64,000 nucleotides of DNA, from NCBI GenBank assembly GCA_008330645.1, contig VLTN01000007.1:558001-622000 (forward strand), given 5' to 3'. Of the stretch, positions 30,269 through 40,220 are shown in pieces. Under the pieces are notes generated by a model. The model was not told the origin of the DNA, did no database searches, and saw only the letters and a list, made by a program, of their open reading frames with translations. The stretch is from Cafeteria roenbergensis (Eukaryota; Sar; Bigyra; Bicosoecida; Cafeteriaceae). Position numbers and translations under genes: made by a program. Each line of letters opens with the position of its first letter. The stretch's first letter is position 1.

Positions 30269-30350
30269 CGGCACTGACAGGATTCGAACCTGCGCGGTCT
30301 AAGACCAACCGGTTAGCAGCCGATCGCATTAACCACTTTGCTACAGTACC
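30269..30350 (-). tRNA. tRNA-Ser (anticodon GCT), copy 3, inverted
   Basis: Same 82-nt sequence on the opposite strand, with the same 3' flank (CGAAGAACC then five T, reading leftward), so the flank was copied with the gene. Confidence 0.97.
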
Positions 30351-31126
30351 AAGTTGAACCTTGGCACAACTTTTGGTTATGAGAACGTGGTAGTTTAAGT
30401 TTTCTGCCTGGGTTGGGCTGCCGTTGTCCCGCTGTGCCCTTGGTCCCGTTGTGCACTGGGCAGGCAATTTCGTGAACGTTGCTAGGCTGCTTGTGCCAAG
30501 AGTATCACTTACTTGTATCTGTTTTTAAACCGCCAACCCCAGAACTCGATAATTGCCCAAGCATTTGCGGGGCGCTTCGCTCCTCCCAAGGGCGGCAGCA
30601 GCGCAAGCGCCGAGGCAGTAGGACGGGTGGAGCGTGCGCGCAACAGGAACGCCACTCCTGGCCGCTGCTGGCGCATGCGACGCGGCCGAGGCACCGCTCG
30701 TTTTCGCCCGTCTGGTCCACGCGGCAGCCTGGAATGCTTCGTTGCGGGGAGATGCTGAGCCGCGAGGAGCTTGTGTGCTGGCGCGGGGCAGCGTGACGCC
30801 GTGAGTGCAAGGCTGGCGGTGCGGCTCGGCTCCGCAGTCGCTGCAGCGGCCAGTCGTGTCGCCGGACCGCGTTCGGTGTGACCGTGGGAGGGTTGACCGG
30901 GCCTTGCCGCCGTGAGTGGGCGGAGCTGGGCTGGGCAGTGTGGCGGCGACAGGCAGACACCACACGCGACGCGGCTCAGCACGGACTGTTGCTGCCCCGC
31001 CGCCGGGTTGGGCGCTGGAGTACGGGCGAGCTTGACGTCGCGGCGCAGTGGGAACCTGATCAGCCACGCGCACGTGCACACAGACACGTGATTCGCACGG
31101 CACGTGGCGGCCATGCTGTGGGACGG
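30351..31126. other. AT-richer spacer and 3' flank of the ankyrin gene
   Basis: Contains a 22-bp sequence at 30503-30524 (TATCACTTACTTGTATCTG then TTT) that recurs with one change at 34127-34148 on the far side of the ankyrin gene. No gene is recognised. Confidence 0.5.
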
Positions 31127-33613
31127 TCAGAGCAGCTGGGCCAGGTCCTCGAGCTGCTTCACGCGGTGTTCGAGCGCTGCCATGGCGGCCACTGCTGCGG
31201 CGCGGGACGCTTGCGCGGCGTCGGCTTGAGCGTCCATCTCGGCCTGCTTGGCGGCCAGCGCCTCGGCACAGCGAGCCTGCGCCTCCTCCAGCTCGGCCTG
31301 CTTGGCGGCCAGCGCCTCCTCCAGCTCGGCCTGCTTGGCGGCCAGCGCCTCGGCACAGCGAGCCCGTTCACGCTCTCGAGCGCGCCTCGTGTTCTCTAGG
31401 ATCTGCGGCACCAGCGCCTTCAAGTGCTCAGCCTTCACCCAGTCCATTGCCGCTTTGCCTGCCTGCGACCAGCAGAGGCCAAGGTCACGATCGCTGGATT
31501 GCAACCTGGAACGGTCTGACAACGAAGGCGAACGCCATTGCTCGATGGCCACAGCACTGGCCCTCACACTGTTCTTGGCCTCCAGGTCGGCGCCGCGGTC
31601 CAGCACCAGCGCCATGGCCTCCACCTTGCCGTTCCGGGCAGCACACAGGAGTGCTGTGTACCCACCCTGCAGCGTCCAGCACGCATGCCAGCCACGACAG
31701 CACACCACAACGTCGACCACGGCATCACAATCAGCCGAAGCCCTCTCACGCCCCACACCCGCCCCCGACACGCCGCTCCCCGGTGCGCGCTCCCGGCCCC
31801 ACCGCCCGAGCAGCGGGCCGGCCACGCCCGGCACTGCAGCTCCCCGCATCGCGACCTCGGACGACGCCAGCGGGGCCACATGCCGGTGGCGCGGCCGATG
31901 GGCTGACCTTGTTCTTGGCCTCCAGGTCGGCGCCGCGGTCCAGTACCAGCGCCATGGCCTCCACCTTGCCGTTCCAAGCAGCCAAGAGGAGGGCTGTGTC
32001 GCCACCCTGCAGCGTCCAGCACGCATGCCAGCCACGACAGCACACCACAACGTCGACCACGGCATCACAATCAGCCGAAACCCTCCCACGCCCCACACCC
32101 GCCCCCGACACGCCGCTCCCCGGTGCGCGCTCCCGGCCCCGCCGCCCGAGCAGCGGGCCGGCCACGCCCGGCACTGCAGCTCCCCGCATCGCGACCTCGG
32201 ACGACGCCAGCGGGGCGACATGCCGGTGGCGCGGCCGATGGGCTGACCTTGTTCTTGGCCTCCAGGTCGGCGCCGCGGTCCAGCAGCAGCGCCATGGCCT
32301 CCACCTTGCCGTTCCGGGCAGCCAAGAGGAGGGCTGTGTCGCCATCCTGCAGCGTCCAGCACGCATGCCAGCCACGACAGCACACCACAACGTCGACCAC
32401 GGCATCACAATCAGCCGAAACCCTCCCCCGCCCCACACCCGCCCCCGACACGCCGCTCCCCGGTGCGCACTCCCGGCCCCACCGCCCGAGCAGCGGGCCG
32501 GCCACGCCCGGCACTGCAGCTCCCCGCATCGCGACCTCGGACGACGCCAGCGGGGCGACATGCCGGTGGCGCGGCCGATGGGCTGACCTTGTTCTTGGCC
32601 TCCAGGTCGGCGCCGCGGTCCAGTACCAGCGCCATGGCCTCCACCTTGCCACGGAAGGCAGCCAAGAGGAGGGCTGTGTTGCCATCCTGCAGCGTCCAAC
32701 ACGCATGCCAGCCACGACAGCACACCACAACGTCGACCACGGCATCACAATCAGCCGAAACCCTCCCCCGCCCCACACCCGCCCCCGACACGCCGCTCCC
32801 CGGTGCGCACTCCCGGCCCCACCGCCCGAGCAGCGGGCCGGCCACGCCCGGCACTGCAGCTCCCCGCATCGCGACCTCGGACGACGCCAGCGGGGCGACA
32901 TGCCGGTGGCGCGGCCGATGGGCTGACCTTGTTCTTGGCCTCCAGGTCGGCGCCGCGGTCCAGTACCAGCGCCATGGCCTCCACCTTGCCACGGAAGGCA
33001 GCCAAGAGGAGGGCTGTGTTGCCATCCTGCAGCGTCCAACACGCATGCCAGCCACGACAGCACACCACAACGTCGACCACGGCATCACAATCAGCCGAAG
33101 CCCTCCCCTGCCCCACACCCGCCCCCGACACGCCGCTCCCCGGTGCGCGCTCCCGGCCCCGCCGCCCGAGCAGCGGGCCGGCCACGCCCGGCACTGCAGC
33201 TCCCCGCATCGCGACCTCGGACGACGCCAGCGGGGCGACATGCCGGTGGCGCGGCCGATGGGCTGACGTCGTCCTTGGCCTCCAGGTCGGCGCCGCGGTC
33301 CAGAAGCACTCGCATCGACCTAACGTGCCCTTCTTCGGATGCCCTCATCAGCGGCGTTTGCCCAGACTGCGCGGTCGTACCACACAGCGACCGAGAGAGA
33401 CTTCAATCAGCCGTCCCTAAGCTCCTCGTCCGGCCTTCCAAGACCCCCTTCGACCCCAGCTCCAGCCCCGCAAACGCCCGTGCTCACCCAATTTGCCCAG
33501 TTCACCGGCGCGCCCGCCTCCAGCAGCCTCGCCACCTCGCCCGTGTTCCCGGCCTCCGCGGCATCCCGCAGCGCCTTCCCCATGTCGTCATCGTTCATCG
33601 CGGCGGCGGCCAT
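31127..33613 (-). CDS. Ankyrin-repeat protein with coiled-coil tail, one exon per repeat
   Basis: Seven exons on the minus strand: 33613-33488, 33366-33268, 33026-32928, 32686-32588, 32346-32248, 32006-31908 and 31666-31127, all phase 0, giving 386 residues. Exon 1 carries a capping segment (DMGKALRDAAEAGNTGEVAR). Exons 2-6 are each 99 bp and encode exactly one 33-residue ankyrin repeat of the pattern NTALLLAAxxGKVEAMALVL plus DRGADLEAKNK; exons 3 and 4 are identical. Exon 7 holds a last repeat and then a helical tail with repeated AEALAAKQAELEEA heptads ending at TGA 31129-31127. The five introns after exon 2 are each 241 bp and nearly identical. Ankyrin arrays bind other proteins; the partner here is unknown. 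Repeats differ only at a few positions (N/D/Y in the turn, F/R/W on the inner helix), which are the usual contact positions. Confidence 0.85.
31568..33267 (-). repeat. Five tandem 340-bp exon-plus-intron units
   Basis: The period is exactly 340 bp: a 99-bp ankyrin exon plus a 241-bp intron (introns 31667-31907, 32007-32247, 32347-32587, 32687-32927, 33027-33267). Intron copies differ at only a handful of bases each, for example CACGCC versus CCCGCC near the donor-distal third. All introns start GTCAGCCC and end GCTGCAG. Confidence 0.95.
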
Positions 33614-34603
33614 GGCCCCGACTGCGCAGGCTGTCGGGAGTGCGCCGCCGCGGGAGCGCCGAGCATCTGAGCAAGCCCTAGGCTCTGCCGCCGCGCAAGA
33701 TCGCAGAGTGATGCTCTTTCTGGCGGAAAGCACGCCTGTGTGCCCCACCCGGGGCACTTCCGCTGGGCCATGCAGCACACATCCATGCTGCAGTCGGAAT
33801 TCGCGGGCGAGCGGGCGGGGAGCCGTCCGCGGCTGCCGGCAGCAGTGCTGCTTGCGGAGCGTTTGCGGCCGTTTGCGCCCGCCTCGCTCCGACCGCACTC
33901 GCCCCACCACCCTCCACGCCATCCAAGCATGGCCCCTCAAAGTATCCAGTGGCGCCCAGTCTGGTCTGGGCGCGGGCACAGCAGCCGGGCAGCATCCCTG
34001 CACCCATTCGAGTGGCCGAGGCGACCATCAACGCACCTGACCGCCCGATACCACCCAGCACCAATCGCAGCGGTACTGTGCGAGAGACACCCCCAGAGAA
34101 GCATGTGGCGCGATGGGGCGCGGGAATATCACTCACTTGTATCTGTTTAAAAGCCGTCAAGTTTGTCGGCAGTAGCAAGATGCGTGCGGAATGGGGTTTT
34201 CCTTTACTCGCCTTAAAAGCGCCACCACTGATTGGCCACACTCGCAAGTAGCATCAGACTGCGCAGCCACGTGTTTTCCGTAAGCGGCTCAACAACCCCG
34301 CACCATCCATGTCAAACTGAGCACAGCCTGTCAGTGGATGCCTGTGTGCATCGCAGAGACTTTGCGGCACCTGCTCAGCATCTCCATCTGCTCAGCTATT
34401 CTCACTTGCAGGCGATGATTCGACTAAAAGGCGGCATGATCCTTCTTGTGGTACTGTGCGAACAGCCAGGCCATTGCGCTACATCGCGTTAAAGGATGGG
34501 CTCCTCCATCACGAGAAAAAAAACGAGTGCCACCTTTCCCATTGCCACGCTTCCACGCAATTGTAAGTATAGTATGACACACACTTCCTGACCTCGGTAT
34601 CTT
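33614..34603. other. Upstream region of the ankyrin gene, partly AT-rich
   Basis: Holds the presumed ankyrin promoter and, from about 34080, an AT-richer island. It contains the second copy of the 22-bp repeat (34127-34148) and two short GGTACTGTGCGA sequences (34072, 34450) that resemble the 5' end of the tRNA-Ser. No complete gene is seen. Confidence 0.45.
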
Positions 34604-34685
34604 GGTACTGTAGCAAAGTGGTTAATGCGATCGGCTGCTAACCGGTTGGTCTTAGACCGCGCAGGTTCGAATCCTGTCAGTGCCG
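34604..34685 (+). tRNA. tRNA-Ser (anticodon GCT), copy 4
   Basis: Identical to the other three copies, followed by the same AAGAACC and five-T terminator. It lies on the opposite side of the ankyrin gene from copies 1-3. Confidence 0.97.
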
Positions 34686-34940
34686 AAGAACCTTTTTGAT
34701 TCGTTTCCGTCGGGAGAAAAGCGGTTGCATTGGTCTCTCGTGGTCGAGGTGTCGTTCGTCCTTCACATGGAGTGCCTCGCCGACACCGAGACACGGATCG
34801 AGCTTAGCGACGCCTCGAATGCCAAACGCTCCCGACGGCGGGGGCGTGGTCGCAGTCCTGCCCCCAGCCTCGGCCACGCGTGGCAAGGAATCGCGCATTC
34901 AGCGGGGTACGCAGAGAAGCACACGCAAAGCAAACACACC

Positions 34941-36491
34941 CTAGGAAATGGAAGCACCGGCCGAGCCACGGTGGCGTGCCGTGTCCATGGCACCAGCGCT
35001 GTCGTGGAACTGGCGCTCGCGCAGCTGCGCCGCCAACAGCGCCTCTTCGTCGGCACGGAGCTCCGCAGGGGACCGCTTCCGCTCGGCGGACATGTTGATG
35101 AAGAACGACCAAAAGCCGATGACGAGCCCAAGGCTGCCACCGACGGAGAGGGTGAGCTGCAGGTCTTCGGCGATTCGGCTCGCGGTAGACTTGGATCCGC
35201 TGTCGGGTGCTACAACCGCGAAGACAGCGCCAAAGTAGATCCCCGCGACTAGGAAGAGGCCCAGGGCTGCCCACATAACGGGCACGGGCACGGCAAAGAA
35301 GGCCCGGAAGCGGAGAGGGCTGACTGAGCGAGGCGCGCGGCTCTTTCCAGCCGCGGCAGCAGCACGACCGGGTACCGAGGGGACGGAGGACGGGGGCGTC
35401 TCGCTCACAGCCCCAGTCGGGCGGACGACCTCGGTCACGTCGAGAGTGGGCGGGCGCTCGGCGGCCGCTTCCGCTGCCAGGTCCGCGTCAGTGGGGGCCA
35501 GGAGGCGATAGAGCCACTGCCCTGTCGCGTTGATAACGTGAACAGACACAATGACAAGGCTCGTGGTCACCCCGGCCGAGATGCTGACGTATCTGCAAGA
35601 GGAGACAAGGGCAGCGGGGAGGGGTGGGGCGCGGGGCCGGGAGGCCCAGCCAAGCGAGAGCTTTCGGGGCTCGAGAGTCGGGGCTCGAGAGTCGGGGCTC
35701 GAGAGTCGGGGCTTGAGAGTCGGGACGCGAGCGCGAGCACGACGAGGAGGCAGGCCGCCCTGCACCCCCCTCCCGCCCCCGAGAGACGCACAGTCGCCCG
35801 CGACAAGGCACAGAGGGATAGGGAGGGGGGGTTTGGGACGGCAAAGGCTTCGGGCCTCGGCGCGGTGGCTCACGAGAAGATCCGGAGGCCAAGCACCTCC
35901 CTGGCCATGCCCGACCCTGGCATGGAGGCGGAAGCCATCACGGCAGCAGAGAAGAGAAACACAACAACGACCGCGACGGGGACGGAGCCCCAGAGGGTGG
36001 GAGCTGGCCGATGTGACTCCACTCCAGGAGCCGGGCGACGGGGAGCGTCGAGGTGTCGGACAATCTCCACGATTGCGAGGCCGAGGGCGAGCACGACGAG
36101 GCAGCTCGCGACCACGCTGGCGACTGCAGTGCTCTTGCCGATGTCAATCAGGAGCCAGGCAATGCTGACTGCAATGCTGCACCCGAGGGAAGCGCCAACA
36201 ACCTGCGCGGGGGCGGAGGGACACGAGCGGGCCGCCAACCATCGGCGATAACGGTCCCCACACCGGCCCGGCAAATGGCACGACCGCGCACACGACACAG
36301 CGGGCAGCGGCCGCTGCGCGGGGCTCTGGCCCGCGGCAGCTGGAAGGCGGGACGCGGCGCCTCGCGGAAGAAGCGCAAGGCCGCGCAAGCAGGCGGGGCC
36401 AGCCAAGCGCTGGCACGCAGCACGAGCTCACGAGTGCCACAAAGGCCCAAACAACTGCCTCCCCGCACCGGGATCGCTTTGGCGCGGCCAT
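34941..36491 (-). CDS. Six-transmembrane protein, unknown
   Basis: Exons 36491-36432, 36202-35874 and 35592-34941 join in matching phase (GTGAGC donors; GCGCAG and TTGCAG acceptors) to give 346 residues. Hydrophobic segments in order: WAFVALVVGASLGCSIAVSI across the first junction, SVVASCLVVLALGLAIVEIV, VPVAVVVVFLFSAAVMASAS, TTSLVIVSVHVINATG, VMWAALGLFLVAGIYFGAVF and LTLSVGGSLGLVIGFWSFFI. A Ser/Pro/Ala-rich hydrophilic loop of about 75 residues separates the fourth and fifth. The C-terminus is charged and cytosolic-looking. No transporter or channel signature is recognised. The second intron (35593-35873) contains a 14-bp minisatellite. The first exon is short but the membrane segment continues smoothly across the junction, which supports it. 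Confidence 0.7.
35666..35722. repeat. 14-bp minisatellite in an intron
   Basis: Four tandem copies of GGGGCTCGAGAGTC (last copy with one change) within the second intron of the six-TM gene. Confidence 0.85.
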
Positions 36492-37077
36492 GGCGCCAAG
36501 CACGAGTGGGTGCGGCCGGCTGCGAGCCCGGCCACTGGCTCTGCCGATCGGGGCCGCGACCAAGACTCCATCGGAACGGCAGGCCGGCACGGGAACGGCA
36601 CACAGGAGACGGCACACAAGCACACAGCTCGCCAAGGGGCACCAGGAAGACAGTTCCAGCTACAGCGGATGATCGATGCCAGCCCGCCGAGAGGAAGCAA
36701 GCTTGGCCCGCTTGGGACCGAGCGGCCCGAGCAAACCGATGCCAGGGCGACCGTGGGCGACGCACGCTGCAAGCGCATGTGCAGCGAGGCGAACGCCCCG
36801 AACAGAGCCCATCGAGAACCCGTTTGCACATCGAGGGGTCTGGCCCTCGCACACGGTTGCCTTGCGCGCGAAATGGGTTCCACGTCCAGCTTCTAGCGAG
36901 ATTCGATGGGCGCACACGAGCCACATTGAGCATCTACAAAGGCGCGGCTCCACCCCCCCGAGCAGCGGACAGGGACCCTAAACAAAGCGTCAACACCCGG
37001 CAATGCCAGCCTTGCGGCGACAGGAAGGAGCCTTCACACAAACACAAACAGCCTGCCTCGCTCCCGCCGTCGGACGT
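36492..37077. other. Intergenic region between tandem minus-strand genes
   Basis: Promoter side of the six-TM gene and 3' side of the next gene. Only low-quality open frames; nothing recognised. Confidence 0.45.
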
Positions 37078-38832
37078 TCACGGGCCGACGTCGTCTCCAA
37101 CGATGTGACCGTTGGTATTCGACGGAGCCCCGCCCGACCCAGCGTCCTCAGCACTGCAGATGCCGCCCAAGTCAGCTCCGGCCGCGTGGGTTGCAAACTC
37201 GCCGTTGCCGTCTCCTGGACGACTGGGACCGCCAGTCGCAACATCGAACTCGCCATAGTCCTCGCGGGTTGCGCTGGTCGTGGCGCTGCCGATGCAAGCT
37301 GCCAGGCCTCGGGCCCCTGGGGCGGCCGCGCCACCACCAAACTCGCCGTAGTCGCCGGCCGGGCGACCGGGCGAGTCCGTGCAACCACCAAACTCGCCGT
37401 AGTCGCCGTCCGGGCGACCGGGCGAGTCCGTGCAACCACCAAACTCGCCGTAGCCGCCGGCCGGGCGACCGGGCGAGTCCGTGCAACCACCAAACTCGCC
37501 GTAGCCGCCGGCCGGGCGACCGGGCGAGTCCGTGCAACCACCAAACTCGCCGTAATTCCCGGGGCTCGGATCGGCATCGTCGTGGCCGAGCTCCCCATAG
37601 TGGCCACGGTCCGCCGAGCCGGCCGTCTCGCGAGTCCCAGCGGCAGCACCGGTGCCTCGCCCGGAGTCACACGGGGAGCACACACCATGGCCACGAGAGA
37701 CTGACGCTGCGGCCGCGTCTCCAGGGAGCACAAACCCAGCGGGCTCGTCGGCATGCGGGTCAGCCCGGGGATCGGAGCCGTGTCGGCCGAGGGAGGCAGA
37801 GTCATCTTGAGGGTCGGAGCTGCCCTGGTCGGCGAGGGACGGGCCGTAGGCACGCGACGGCTCTGCAACCGAGGCATGGCAGGGGTCTTCGGAGGAGGCG
37901 TGCGCCAAGGTGCCCGTTGCCGCCGCAGCGGGCTCGCTGTCGCGCCCGACTCGGGGCCCCGGCGGCAGAGGCGTCTCTCGCAGGTGCCCCGAGTTTCGCA
38001 GCCATCGCCGCTGAGACTCAAGCTGGCAACGCTGGAGCGCTTCTTCCACCTCTGCGGACCGACGGCCTGTGTGTGCCCCTGACACAGCTGCCACAGGGTC
38101 GGGCCCCGCCAAGACGCCGCCCGGGATGGGGTTGCACGTGCTGCCCACAAGAAGGCCCAGCTCGTCGATGCACCGCACGTGGTTCATGACCCGGCCGGAA
38201 CTGGTCTCCTGCAGCACCCCGAAGCGGCAGAAGCCGGTTCTCGGCGACCGGGAAATCCGCAGGAGCAGGTGCTTCGGACCACCGGCTTGGGCGACTGTAA
38301 GCGCCGTGTCCCCAGGGCAGCTTGACGATAGCCTCACTGCGTAGTACTGACCCGCGCCGTTGCAAGGGATCTTGCTGCACACAGTTCCTCTGTCAGACAT
38401 CCCGTGCCAGGGGGCGCGCGCAGCCGTGCATGTGGCGTTCATCACGCTGCGCAAGCATGCCGCCAGCAGCGACGGGATGTCGCCACCAGCCAGCGCCAGA
38501 CACGCGCACTGGAACGCAGCTCGGTCCACGGAGCGCCCGTCCCTTGAGAGCATCACTCTCGCTATGTCCCTTGCGAGATGGAGTGGCGGTGCCGCTGCCC
38601 CAGAAAACGAAACCAGCGTGTCGACAAACCCATCGAGTGGGGTGGATGTGCTGGAGGCGCCAAAGTTTCGATTCCTGCGGCCGGGGTCGCGGGGCGACTC
38701 GCATGCGCAGTGACGGCTCGTTCGAGGAAAAGGTCCGGGGCTCAGAGCCGCCCCAGCCGCACTCGCCCCCGGCGAACTCCCACACCCATACGAGCGCCAG
38801 ACGGAGGGAACGCCACAATGCGATGCGCCCAT
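37078..38832 (-). CDS. Protein with Cys-containing N-domain and 17-residue YGEFGG repeats
   Basis: A single frame of 584 residues from the ATG at 38832. Residues ~70-260 look globular: SVDRAAFQCACLALAGGD, GTVCSKIPCNGAGQYYAVRL, LLLRISRSPRTGFCRFGVLQ and SGRVMNHVRCIDELGLLVG, with about ten scattered cysteines and a strand-rich pattern. A disordered Asp/Ser/Pro-rich stretch follows. Near residues 425-500 a unit YGEFGGCTDSPGRPAGG is repeated four times, preceded and followed by degenerate YGEF or YGEL motifs. The Cys in each unit and the aromatic pair suggest a binding or cross-linking segment. No signal peptide and no known family. Another start further downstream is possible. Confidence 0.65.
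   Translation of the reverse strand: MGASHCGVPSVWRSYGCGSSPGASAAGAALSPGPFPRTSRHCACESPRDPGRRNRNFGASSTSTPLDGFVDTLVSFSGAAAPPLHLARDIARVMLSRDGRSVDRAAFQCACLALAGGDIPSLLAACLRSVMNATCTAARAPWHGMSDRGTVCSKIPCNGAGQYYAVRLSSSCPGDTALTVAQAGGPKHLLLRISRSPRTGFCRFGVLQETSSGRVMNHVRCIDELGLLVGSTCNPIPGGVLAGPDPVAAVSGAHTGRRSAEVEEALQRCQLESQRRWLRNSGHLRETPLPPGPRVGRDSEPAAAATGTLAHASSEDPCHASVAEPSRAYGPSLADQGSSDPQDDSASLGRHGSDPRADPHADEPAGFVLPGDAAAASVSRGHGVCSPCDSGRGTGAAAGTRETAGSADRGHYGELGHDDADPSPGNYGEFGGCTDSPGRPAGGYGEFGGCTDSPGRPAGGYGEFGGCTDSPGRPDGDYGEFGGCTDSPGRPAGDYGEFGGGAAAPGARGLAACIGSATTSATREDYGEFDVATGGPSRPGDGNGEFATHAAGADLGGICSAEDAGSGGAPSNTNGHIVGDDVGP
37339..37555 (-). repeat. 51-bp coding minisatellite (17-residue repeats)
   Basis: Four full copies plus a partial fifth; AAACTCGCCGTA recurs at 37339, 37390, 37441, 37492 and 37543, exactly 51 bp apart, in frame with the surrounding gene. 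Confidence 0.95.
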
Positions 38833-39718
38833 CGCCGACGCCGCCCTCAGCCGCGCTCGGGCCCAAGCCGCGGCTCAAACTCGCATGCCGGGCGCCGCGC
38901 ACTCCGCAGGGACACACCAGCGTTCTGGGCGCGCTGAGGCCCACGCTCTAGGTGGCCAGGCCAGCCGACAAGGCAAGGGGAGGGCGAAACGGCAGCGTGG
39001 CGGCGAGCCTCACCACCACTCGGCCACGGCGGCTCGGTCCATTGGCAGGCAGGCCTGTCCGGGGTGCTTGGCGCTCGGAGCGTGCTCTGCAGCCCGTCGA
39101 TCGCCGAGCGGCAGAGCCGTGCCCGCGTGACGGCTGCCTTCTGCTGAACTGGCACAACTCAAGCCTCCCGAGCGGAGCACGGCGAGCCATGGCTGTCGCC
39201 GACTAGTGTGTGAGCCGCCTCCCTGCGCGCCAAGATGGTCTGGCAGAGGAGGGGTTCGGCCCCTTTCCACGGGTCCTGCTGAGCGCGTGGGAGCAAATCG
39301 AGCGCCCGAGCCGCCGATTTGCCCCCTCGCCGAGGCGCTTCCTCCTGCCCACCGCCGAGGCGATGACGAATGCTTTCGCTTCACGACGGTCAACTGAATA
39401 ACCGTGATCGAGCACCGCGGGCTCCCTTTCACAGGGACTTGTCGCGAGCCTTGCTGCGAACCCCGCGCTGCTGCCGGGGTTTGGCTGCTTTTGGGTTCCT
39501 TGTTGGCAGGACTCGCGCCCGCGCACCCCTCCACTTCGCCCGCCCCCCTCCCGCTGCCCGCTCGCGCTCCGCAGCTTGAAGCACAGTCACATCGACTCGT
39601 ACACAACAAGCCCATGGATTTGGGTGGGCTACTCCTGGGGGTACATTGCGTCGGAAGCGGGCGCTCGAGCGTCCAAACACACTGTGAGTCTTCCCACCCA
39701 AAGCCCGACGCCTCCACC
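38833..39718. other. Intergenic region, nothing firm
   Basis: GC-rich up to about 39590, then AT-richer. A weak C/D-box-like arrangement lies at 39360-39405 (CGATGA, an AATGCTTTCGC stretch antisense to a conserved 18S segment, then AACTGA), listed only as a candidate. Confidence 0.4.
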
Positions 39719-39802
39719 TCCGCAATGAAGAAAGATTACACCTTCCTTGGATGTCTGACATTACACCGTGATGTTGATTTGTTTCAGCCTTGTCCTAGCG
39801 GA
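39719..39802 (+). ncRNA. Box C/D snoRNA with the U14 methylation guide
   Basis: A 5-bp terminal stem TCCGC/GCGGA encloses box C ATGAAGA (39725), box D' CTGA (39755), box C' GTGATGT (39768) and a degenerate D box CCTA (39794). The sequence just before D', CCTTCCTTGGATGT, is complementary over 14 nt to the universal 18S segment ACATCCAAGGAAGG, and the fifth base before D' pairs with the C that U14 methylates (C414 in yeast). A second guide GTTTCAGCCTTG before box D is complementary to 18S CAAGGCTGAAAC. The U14 domain A needed for 18S processing is not seen, so this is a U14-site guide rather than a full U14. Confidence 0.75.
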
Positions 39803-40163
39803 ATCGTCGTGACCCGCAACCTTGTGGTCCGGTCCGACCGAAAGCACGCGCCGTCGGAGCTCTGGTTGTTCGCCCGGCCACCCCCGCTTCCCTCCGCTCG
39901 AACTGTGCGCACCCCCTGCCGCAGTCCCTCGCTTCCCGGCAGGAGAACCGTGCGATGGGAAAATCGGCCTCGCCCTTTGTGCAATGTGAGGCTTCCCTCC
40001 AGCAACCCGCGCGCGCGGACTTCCCTATGATGTCAACCATAGGTTATTTGTACATCTGAGAGCAGCAGGGTTCGCCCGTGCAGCTCGCTGAAGTATGTAA
40101 CCCCAACGCTAGATAGTATCGGAGGGACTTGAAATGCTTCAAGCGCGCCTCGCGCCTCTCGCT
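39803..40163. other. Spacer in the snoRNA island
   Basis: AT-richer DNA with no open frame. ATGATGT at 40027 and CTGA at 40067 could mark a further C/D snoRNA, but I find no rRNA match between them. Confidence 0.4.
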
Positions 40164-40220
40164 TGGAAATGATGATAATTTGGTCCGTGTTATTGACACC
40201 GCTAGCGGTGGCTGAAGATA
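40164..40220 (+). ncRNA. Box C/D snoRNA, U18 family
   Basis: Box C ATGATGA at 40169-40175 and box D CTGA at 40212-40215. Between them TTGGTCCGTGTT lies just before a D'-like TTGA (40193); this is the antisense element of U18, complementary to the conserved large-subunit segment AACACGGACCAA. The fifth base before D' pairs with the same A that U18 methylates. A short palindrome CCGCTAGCGG precedes box D. No strong terminal stem is visible, so ends are approximate. Confidence 0.78.

Noticed and set aside
30503-30524. Possible U1 or U2 snRNA (ACTTAC / GTATCTGTT pieces)
   Set aside because: Only short resemblance; the diagnostic U2 GTAGTA and the U1 stem-loops are absent.
31248-33670. Several 200-380 codon plus-strand frames with repeated blocks
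   Set aside because: They are antisense to the ankyrin exon/intron array and repeat only because the array does; the minus strand has the domain and splice logic.
39010-39717. 235-codon minus-strand frame before the snoRNA island
   Set aside because: No signal, domain or splice context; composition looks random.
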